From Halorubrum vacuolatum (GTDB taxonomy: Archaea > Halobacteriota > Halobacteria > Halobacteriales > Haloferacaceae), in contig NZ_FZNQ01000003.1 in NCBI RefSeq assembly GCF_900188065.1, forward strand, positions 62,001 to 126,000: a DNA stretch of 64,000 nt, in the 5' to 3' direction. The notes under the pieces are model-generated. The model did not search any database. It was given only the letters and a program-made list of their open reading frames with translations, and was not told the DNA's origin. The translations under genes were made by a program, and so were the position numbers. This document shows, piece by piece, positions 58,695 through 64,000 of this stretch (positions are counted from its first letter, which is position 1; each line of letters begins with the position of its first letter).

Positions 58695-60788
58695 ATGATA
58701 CTGTCGGACGCCGACATCCTCGCCCGCCTCGCGGACGGGGACCTCGCCATCGAACCGCTCGATGACATCGATCAGCAGGTCCAGCCGGCGAGCGTCGATC
58801 TACGGCTCGGAGAGCGCTTTCTCGAGTTCCAGCGGACCAACATCCCCTGTATCCACCCGACGAAAGCCGACGAGGTCGGCCAGTACGTGACCGAGACGCG
58901 GGTCCCGGCCGGCGAGGAGTTCATCCTCCACCCCGGCGATTTCGTGTTGGGGACGACGAAAGAGCGCGTTGAGATCCCCGACGACCTCGTCGCACACGTC
59001 GAGGGCCGTTCCTCGCTCGGTCGGCTTGCTATCGTGGTGCACGCCTCGTTGCCCTACGACGAAACGGTGTTCCTGTGGACGCCGGATGAAGGGTTCGGAT
59101 TCTACGAGATCGGCGATATCGTCGAAAACGAACGACCGGCAAGGGCGGTCGCGTTTGACCCGAAGACGTTGAGGGTGAGCACACACCACGTGACAGATTA
59201 TATAATAAATCCGATAAAAAGGATCTACCGTGTGACGCTTGAGTCAGGCCGGGAAGTGCTGGTAACAAAGGATCACAACCTGTTCACGCTCGACGCGAAC
59301 GGGGGTGTTACGCGCATAGCCAGCGAGAACGCTGAGGGCTCCCACGTGATGGTTCCGGGAACGCTTCCTCGATCCCCGACGGAGGAATCGGCCCTCGATC
59401 TGCTCTCACTGTTCGAAGGTGACGACGAAATCATCGTGTACGCGTCCGACGGGATGGGAGACGTTGCGTGGACCGACGACGTGGCGAGCCCATCACGGCG
59501 TCATTACGACTCGCGAGATGCGGCACCGCTATCATGCATCTCCAGTGCGACCGCTCCAAAAAAAGCGGACGTCGCGTTCAAACAGAGCGATTATAGACTG
59601 CCTCGCGACTTGGAGTTGACTCCGGAGTTCGGTTGGGTACTCGGGTTTTATATCGCCGAAGGTTCAGCCCGGCGGAAGCAGGTCCAGTTCGGAAACAAGG
59701 ACGAAGCGCTTCTCGACCGGGTCGAAGAGTGGTTCGAGGGGTACGACGCCAGTATTTACCGACGAAAAGGTGATACCGGCGTCGAGCGACTCACAGTCTG
59801 TTCGGCGCTGTGGTCGAAAATCATCCGTGAACTCGCCGGGTCTGGAAGCGAGAAGGATATCCCGGACCGAGCGTGGAACTGGCCGGACGAAGTACTTCGA
59901 GAACTGCACGAGGGACTCCTCGATGGCGACGGTTCTCGCCGGGAGTCGAGGGATACGCTGTACACGTCGAACGGCTCCCTCGCTAGTGGTGCGATGTATC
60001 TGGCCGCTCGCCTCGGATTGCACAGTTCTACCTACTCCAGAGAGCGCGAGACCTACATCCCCATGAGCGACGTCACGACAAGCGGGATTGAACATGCTGT
60101 AGATACCGCGACTGATCCACACAAACGCGGCCAGTACGTCCCGGTTCCGAGCGAACTGCTTCGCACCTTGCGGAACGAAGCTGGATTGACCATGCGCGAG
60201 GCCGCCGATGCGATGGGCTACTCGTCGAAATCGAGCATTTCAAACGTTGAAAACGGGGAGTACGAAACCGTCAAACGCGACACTCTCCGGCGGTTCCGAG
60301 AGGCATATGCTGCGACTGATGCCAATACGCGGCGTCTCGATCAGATCCTCCGTGAAGATGTTCGATTCGAGGAAGTCGTTAATGTCGAAGAGACGGATCG
60401 TGTCGAACCGACGTACGATCTGGAAGTTCAGCCAAACGGCAGAACGATAGAGAACTTCCTCGGTGGAAAGGGGGGAGTGTTCCTGTCGAACACCGCCGGT
60501 TTGTGCGACCCGGGATATCAGGGGCAGATCACGCTCGAACTCTCCAACCTCGGCACCGCACCGGTCGCGCTCTCGCCCGGCATGCGCGTCTCCCAGTTGA
60601 CCTTCACCGAGTTGCGCTCGCCGGCGGCACGTCCCTATGGCGCGGAACGCGGCTCGAAATATCAGGACCAGGACGGCCCGCAGGCGTCCCGGATCGGCGA
60701 CGACCCGGAGTTCGTGGGCGAGACCGGGGAGACCGATCCGGGGTCCGAGAACGACGCGACGACGGCCGATTCCTCGGAGGGTGGCTAA
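58695..60788 (+). CDS. dcd: dCTP deaminase precursor interrupted by an intein
   Basis: The 697-residue precursor begins [20 protein letters not shown]. The N-extein (1-117) ends [20 protein letters not shown] and the C-extein (600-697) begins [19 protein letters not shown], which joined gives the intact Dcd core. Dcd makes dUTP from dCTP, and the catalytic Glu (QITLELS) lies beyond the intein, so the precursor should be inactive until spliced. The C-terminus is an acidic tail. The stop (TAA) shares one base with the next gene's ATG. Confidence 0.94.
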   Translation: MILSDADILARLADGDLAIEPLDDIDQQVQPASVDLRLGERFLEFQRTNIPCIHPTKADEVGQYVTETRVPAGEEFILHPGDFVLGTTKERVEIPDDLVAHVEGRSSLGRLAIVVHASLPYDETVFLWTPDEGFGFYEIGDIVENERPARAVAFDPKTLRVSTHHVTDYIINPIKRIYRVTLESGREVLVTKDHNLFTLDANGGVTRIASENAEGSHVMVPGTLPRSPTEESALDLLSLFEGDDEIIVYASDGMGDVAWTDDVASPSRRHYDSRDAAPLSCISSATAPKKADVAFKQSDYRLPRDLELTPEFGWVLGFYIAEGSARRKQVQFGNKDEALLDRVEEWFEGYDASIYRRKGDTGVERLTVCSALWSKIIRELAGSGSEKDIPDRAWNWPDEVLRELHEGLLDGDGSRRESRDTLYTSNGSLASGAMYLAARLGLHSSTYSRERETYIPMSDVTTSGIEHAVDTATDPHKRGQYVPVPSELLRTLRNEAGLTMREAADAMGYSSKSSISNVENGEYETVKRDTLRRFREAYAATDANTRRLDQILREDVRFEEVVNVEETDRVEPTYDLEVQPNGRTIENFLGGKGGVFLSNTAGLCDPGYQGQITLELSNLGTAPVALSPGMRVSQLTFTELRSPAARPYGAERGSKYQDQDGPQASRIGDDPEFVGETGETDPGSENDATTADSSEGG
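59046..60491 (+). mobile_element. Intein (482 aa) in dcd with LAGLIDADG endonuclease and an inserted HTH
   Basis: It runs from S118 ([11 protein letters not shown]) to N599 (GVFLSN). Splicing blocks: A, S118; [14 protein letters not shown] with T191 and H194; F and G, YDLEV...VFLSN. The endonuclease has two LAGLIDADG motifs, [10 protein letters not shown] (acid E322) and LLDGDGS (acid D412). Residues about 485-540 ([31 protein letters not shown]) form a Cro/CI-type HTH. Ser instead of Cys at position 1 and Ser rather than His before the final Asn are non-standard. The +1 residue is Thr. Confidence 0.93.
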
Positions 60789-61687
60789 TGCGGTTCATCG
60801 AGGAGGTCGTCGTCGAGGAGTTCCTCCCGACGATCCGCTCGATGCTCGCCGAGGACCTCCGCGAGCGGGGGTTCACCCAGCGCGAGGTCGCCGACGCGCT
60901 CGGCATCTCCCAGTCGGCCGTCTCGAAGTACGCCCACGGCGACGTCGCCCGCAACGAGCGGGTGGTCGCCGACGAGCGGGTACGGGCGCTCGTCGAGCGC
61001 GTCGGCGCGGGCCTCGCGGAGGGCGATCTCACCCCCGTCGCCGCGCTCGTCGAGATCGAGGTCCTGATCCGGCAACTCGAGGAGGGGGACCTCCTCGCGG
61101 AGTTACACGAGGAGGCCATGCCCGCCCTCGCCGACGTCGACGTCTCGTTCTCCGTTCACGACCCCGACAGCGGCCTGCGTGAGCGGGAGACGACGCTCGC
61201 GTCGGTCCGGCGCGCGCTCCGGACGTTGACGAACGCCTCCGGGTTCGCCGGGCTGATCCCGAACGTGGGCGCGAACGTCGTCGAGTGCCTCTCGGATGCC
61301 GAGACGATCGACGACGTCGCCGGCGTCCCCGGTCGGCTCGTCGATGTGAAGGGCCGGGCGATGATCCCAGGCGAGCCCGAGTTCGGCGTGAGCGAGCACG
61401 TCGCGACCGTGTTGCTCGCGGCCCGCGAGGCGGGCTCGACCGCCCGCGCGGCGGTGAACCTTCGATACGACCCCGAGCTCGTCGAGACGCTCGCGACGTC
61501 ACACCCGACCGTCGAGTTCGACGCCGAGGCGGGAACGGAGGCGGCGGTCCGGGCGGCCGTCGCCGACGCGGAGCCGAGCGAGACCCTCGTCGTCTACCAG
61601 ACCGGCGCGATCGGCGTCGAGCCGATCGTGTACGTGCTGGCACCGACCGCACCGGAGGCGGCGGCGATCGTGAGGGGATTGTTGTAG
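60788..61687 (+). CDS. thiR: HTH-ThiN regulator of thiamine metabolism (ThiR-like)
   Basis: In the 299-residue protein, the N-terminal Xre-type HTH (about 15-60: GFTQREVADALGISQSAVSKYAHG) precedes a C-terminal ThiN domain (about 130-299: GFAGLIPNVGANVVECLSDAETIDDVAGVPGRLVD, GEPEFGVSEHVATVLLAA). This ThiR layout represses thiamine-synthesis genes when thiamine phosphate binds ThiN. Its ATG overlaps the dcd stop by one base, so it is read from the dcd operon. No thi genes are nearby. Confidence 0.9.
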   Translation: MRFIEEVVVEEFLPTIRSMLAEDLRERGFTQREVADALGISQSAVSKYAHGDVARNERVVADERVRALVERVGAGLAEGDLTPVAALVEIEVLIRQLEEGDLLAELHEEAMPALADVDVSFSVHDPDSGLRERETTLASVRRALRTLTNASGFAGLIPNVGANVVECLSDAETIDDVAGVPGRLVDVKGRAMIPGEPEFGVSEHVATVLLAAREAGSTARAAVNLRYDPELVETLATSHPTVEFDAEAGTEAAVRAAVADAEPSETLVVYQTGAIGVEPIVYVLAPTAPEAAAIVRGLL

Positions 61688-61721
61688 CGACGGCGGTCAT
61701 CGGAGGGCCGTTGTAGCGACG
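61681..61721. repeat. 12-bp direct repeat spanning the thiR stop codon
   Basis: GTTGTAGCGACG is at 61681-61692 (containing the TAG stop 61685-61687) and at 61710-61721, 29 bp apart. Confidence 0.8.
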
Positions 61722-61791
61722 ACGATCGGCGGGATTCGACGACCGCGAACCAGCGCGCTTTTGCCCCACATCCCCGAGTATCGAGATAACG

Positions 61792-63936
61792 ATGAGCCAC
61801 GACGAATTTCCCACCGACACGCCGGCGGTCGTGACCTGTGGGTTGCCGTACGCCAACGGCGAGCTCCACATCGGTCACCTCCGGACGTACGTCGGCGGCG
61901 ACGTCTTCGCCCGCGCGCTCGACCGCCTCGGCCAGCAGACGGCGTTCGTCTCCGGCTCCGATATGCACGGGACGCCCGTCGCCGTCAACGCCGAGCAGGC
62001 GGGAGTCTCACCCGAGACGTTCGCGCTGGATTGGCACGAGACGTACGCCGAGACGTTCCCGCGGTTCAACGTCGCGTTCGACAACTACGGTCACACCCAC
62101 GACGAGACGAACACGGCGGTCACCCGCGAGCTGGTCCGCGAACTCGACGAGCGCGGCCACGTCTACGAGAAGGAGATCATGGTCGCGTACGATCCCGTCG
62201 ACGACCAGTTCCTCCCGGACCGCTACGTCGAGGGGACCTGTCCGTACTGTGGGGCTCACGCCCGCGGCGACGAGTGTGACGAGGGCTGTCAGCGGCACCT
62301 CGAACCCGGCGAGATCGAGGATCCCGTCTCGACGATCTCCGGCAATCCCGCCGAGTACCACGAACGGACCCACAAGTTCTTCGCCGTCTCCGAGTTCGCC
62401 GACTATCTCTCCGGATTCCTCGACCGCCTGGAGGGGACCTCGAACGCGCAGAACCAGCCACGCGAGTGGATCGAGGACGGGCTCAAAGACTGGTGTATCA
62501 CCCGCGATATGGAGTGGGGGATCGACTATCCCGGAGCGGAGGGTGAGTCGGTGGATCTCGTTCTCTACGTCTGGGTCGACGCGCCGATCGAGTACATTTC
62601 CTCGACGAAACAGTACACGGATCGCGTCGGCGCGGACGTCTTCGATTGGGAGGCCGCTTGGAAGGAGGGCGCGAGCGAGGCGCATCCCGAGGGTGGAGAG
62701 ATCATCCACGTGATCGGCCGCGACATCATCCAGCACCACACGATCTTCTGGCCCGCGATGTTGGAGGCGACCGACCACACGGAGCCACGCGCGGTGATGG
62801 CGAGCGGCTTCGTCACGCTCGGCGGGAAGGGCTTCTCGACGAGCCGCGACCGAGCGGTCTGGGCCGAGGAGTACCTCGATGAGGGCTTCCACCCCGACCC
62901 GCTCCGATACTATCTCGCGACCAACGGCGGCTTCCAGCAGGACGTCGACTTCTCCTGGGAGAAGTTCCGTGACCGCGTCAACACCGAACTCGTCGGCACG
63001 GTCGGCAACTTCTGTTATCGCTCGTTGCTCTTCGCGTACCGCAACGCCGACGACCTCCCGGCGGTGGAGACGACGAGCGGCGAGGTCACGGACCGCATCG
63101 ACGAGGCGATCACGGCCTTCGAGGCCGCGGTCAACGACTACTCGATCCGGGCGGTCGGGGACGCGACCGTCGATCTCGCCCGCTTCGGCAACGAGTACAT
63201 CCAGCACAACGAGCCGTGGAAGCTCGTCGATGAGGACCCCGAGGCGGCCGCACAGGTCATCCACGACTGCGTCGCGATCGCCAAGGCCATCGCGGTCCTC
63301 TTCGAGCCGATCGCCCCGGAGACGTGCGAGCGCCTTTGGGCGCAGATCGGCGCGTCGGGATCGGTCCACGACGTGACGGTCTCGGCGGCCCTCGAACCGC
63401 CGGCGGGCGACCTCGCGGAGCCGACCGAACTGTTCGAGAAGGTGCCCGACGAGCGCGTCGAGGAGTTGAACGCGAAGCTCGACGCCCGCGTCGCGGCGGC
63501 GGAGACGGACGAGGATGGCGATGCGGAGGACGATATGGCCGACGGCGACGATGACGGCACCGAAACTGAACCTGACGACGACATCCCATCTATGACCGAT
63601 ATCGACCCGATCAGCGACGACCGTATCAGCTTCGACCAGTTCCAGGAACTCGACATTCGCGTCGGCCGGATCGAGACGGCCGAGGGTATCGAGGGTGCCG
63701 ACGATCTCGTGAAGCTCCGTGTCGATCTCGGCGTCGAGACGCGAACCATCGTCGCGGGGCTCAAACGGCTCCACGACGTCGAGACGCTTCCTGAAACGAA
63801 GGTGATCGTGCTCGCGAACATGGAGAAAGCGGAGCTGTTCGGCGTCGAATCGAACGGCATGGTGCTCGCCGCCGGCGACGAGGCCGACCTGCTCACGACC
63901 CACGAGGATACGGCTCCGGGGACGACGGTCCGCTGA
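61792..63936 (+). CDS. metG: Methionyl-tRNA synthetase with C-terminal tRNA-binding domain
   Basis: The 714-residue class I synthetase has LPYANGELHIGHLRTYVGGD (HIGH), CPYCGAHARGDECDEGC (zinc knuckle) and FTSPTADQL-free catalytic core, with KGFSTSRDRAVWAEE as the KMSKS-type loop and RNADDLPA anticodon helices. An acidic linker (about 565-600) leads to a C-terminal EMAP-like OB domain (QELDIRVGRIETAEGIEGADDLVKL). It charges initiator and elongator tRNA-Met. Its promoter lies in the 104-bp gap after thiR. Confidence 0.95.
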   Translation: MSHDEFPTDTPAVVTCGLPYANGELHIGHLRTYVGGDVFARALDRLGQQTAFVSGSDMHGTPVAVNAEQAGVSPETFALDWHETYAETFPRFNVAFDNYGHTHDETNTAVTRELVRELDERGHVYEKEIMVAYDPVDDQFLPDRYVEGTCPYCGAHARGDECDEGCQRHLEPGEIEDPVSTISGNPAEYHERTHKFFAVSEFADYLSGFLDRLEGTSNAQNQPREWIEDGLKDWCITRDMEWGIDYPGAEGESVDLVLYVWVDAPIEYISSTKQYTDRVGADVFDWEAAWKEGASEAHPEGGEIIHVIGRDIIQHHTIFWPAMLEATDHTEPRAVMASGFVTLGGKGFSTSRDRAVWAEEYLDEGFHPDPLRYYLATNGGFQQDVDFSWEKFRDRVNTELVGTVGNFCYRSLLFAYRNADDLPAVETTSGEVTDRIDEAITAFEAAVNDYSIRAVGDATVDLARFGNEYIQHNEPWKLVDEDPEAAAQVIHDCVAIAKAIAVLFEPIAPETCERLWAQIGASGSVHDVTVSAALEPPAGDLAEPTELFEKVPDERVEELNAKLDARVAAAETDEDGDAEDDMADGDDDGTETEPDDDIPSMTDIDPISDDRISFDQFQELDIRVGRIETAEGIEGADDLVKLRVDLGVETRTIVAGLKRLHDVETLPETKVIVLANMEKAELFGVESNGMVLAAGDEADLLTTHEDTAPGTTVR

Positions 63937-64000
63937 GACCGTGCTTGGCGGTCCCGTGTGAACGTGACGCTTTGCTCCGTCGTCCCGAGATGACGTCGTG

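Noticed and set aside
62821-62860. metG as a pseudogene because its KMSKS loop reads KGFSTS
   Set aside because: KMSKS variants of this form are normal in archaeal MetRS, and the reading frame and other motifs are intact.

Overview
The window is chromosomal DNA of an extreme halophilic archaeon (class Halobacteria). This rests on high G+C, very acidic proteins, Tat-type (RR) lipoprotein signals, AT-rich TATA boxes about 25 nt before many start codons (leaderless transcripts), a Ser-tRNA without encoded CCA, and typical archaeal genes: thermosome, RFC small subunit, eL40, Sec61-beta/SecG, CarS, SepF, geranylgeranyl reductase and a ThiN-domain regulator. An Azf-like glucose-6-phosphate dehydrogenase and a Brp/Blh carotene oxygenase point loosely to Haloferacales-like haloarchaea, but I cannot name a genus.

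Layout. 1-9.8 kb: a secreted/membrane wHTH protein, ETF beta/alpha, a MocR/LysN-like aminotransferase, RFC small subunit, glycerate kinase, a wHTH regulator, a 50-residue double zinc finger and a cysteine-synthase-like enzyme. 9.8-15.5 kb (mostly minus): ilvE, purK, thioesterase, Tat-exported subtilase. 15.6-23.3 kb: CDP-alcohol phosphatidyltransferase, FAH-family hydrolase, UPF0173 hydrolase, OsmC, a 36-residue zinc ribbon, a blue-copper lipoprotein, DUF5787, Nudix, a uS10 paralogue and an M20 amidohydrolase. 23.3-27.2 kb: a lower-G+C cassette with a metal-type regulator and a Zn/Cd-type P1B ATPase. It is bounded by IS-like terminal inverted repeats and a perfect 8-bp direct duplication, with no transposase inside. 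27.2-34.6 kb: geranylgeranyl reductase, an unusual 2Fe-2S ferredoxin and a four-gene BMP-type nucleoside ABC importer. 34.8-43.7 kb: ZIP transporter, SRAP/HMCES protein, DEDD exonuclease, bactofilin-like protein, eL40, thioredoxin, SecG, pdxT-hisE, a lone dhaK and an MBL hydrolase. 43.7-54.8 kb: purL, an orphan ABC ATPase with a DtxR-like operator, DUF3891, an internally duplicated unknown protein, brp/blh, azf, sepF, carS, RidA and tRNA-Ser. 54.9-64 kb: thermosome, ornithine cyclodeaminase/alanine dehydrogenase family enzyme, a dCTP deaminase interrupted by a 482-residue intein, thiR and metG.

Most useful observations: (1) the 3.9-kb mobile insertion cassette carrying metal efflux genes; (2) the intein in dcd, with Ser at its first position, Ser-Asn at its end and an embedded HTH; (3) a recurrent class of 11-31 bp tandem repeats in intergenic DNA, several starting exactly at a stop codon; (4) a TTAGG-N4-CCTAA operator over the promoter of a permease-less ABC ATPase; (5) a cupredoxin whose axial Met position reads His; (6) very small Cys-rich proteins that automated ORF calling tends to miss. 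All coordinates and motifs were read by eye; no database search was possible.
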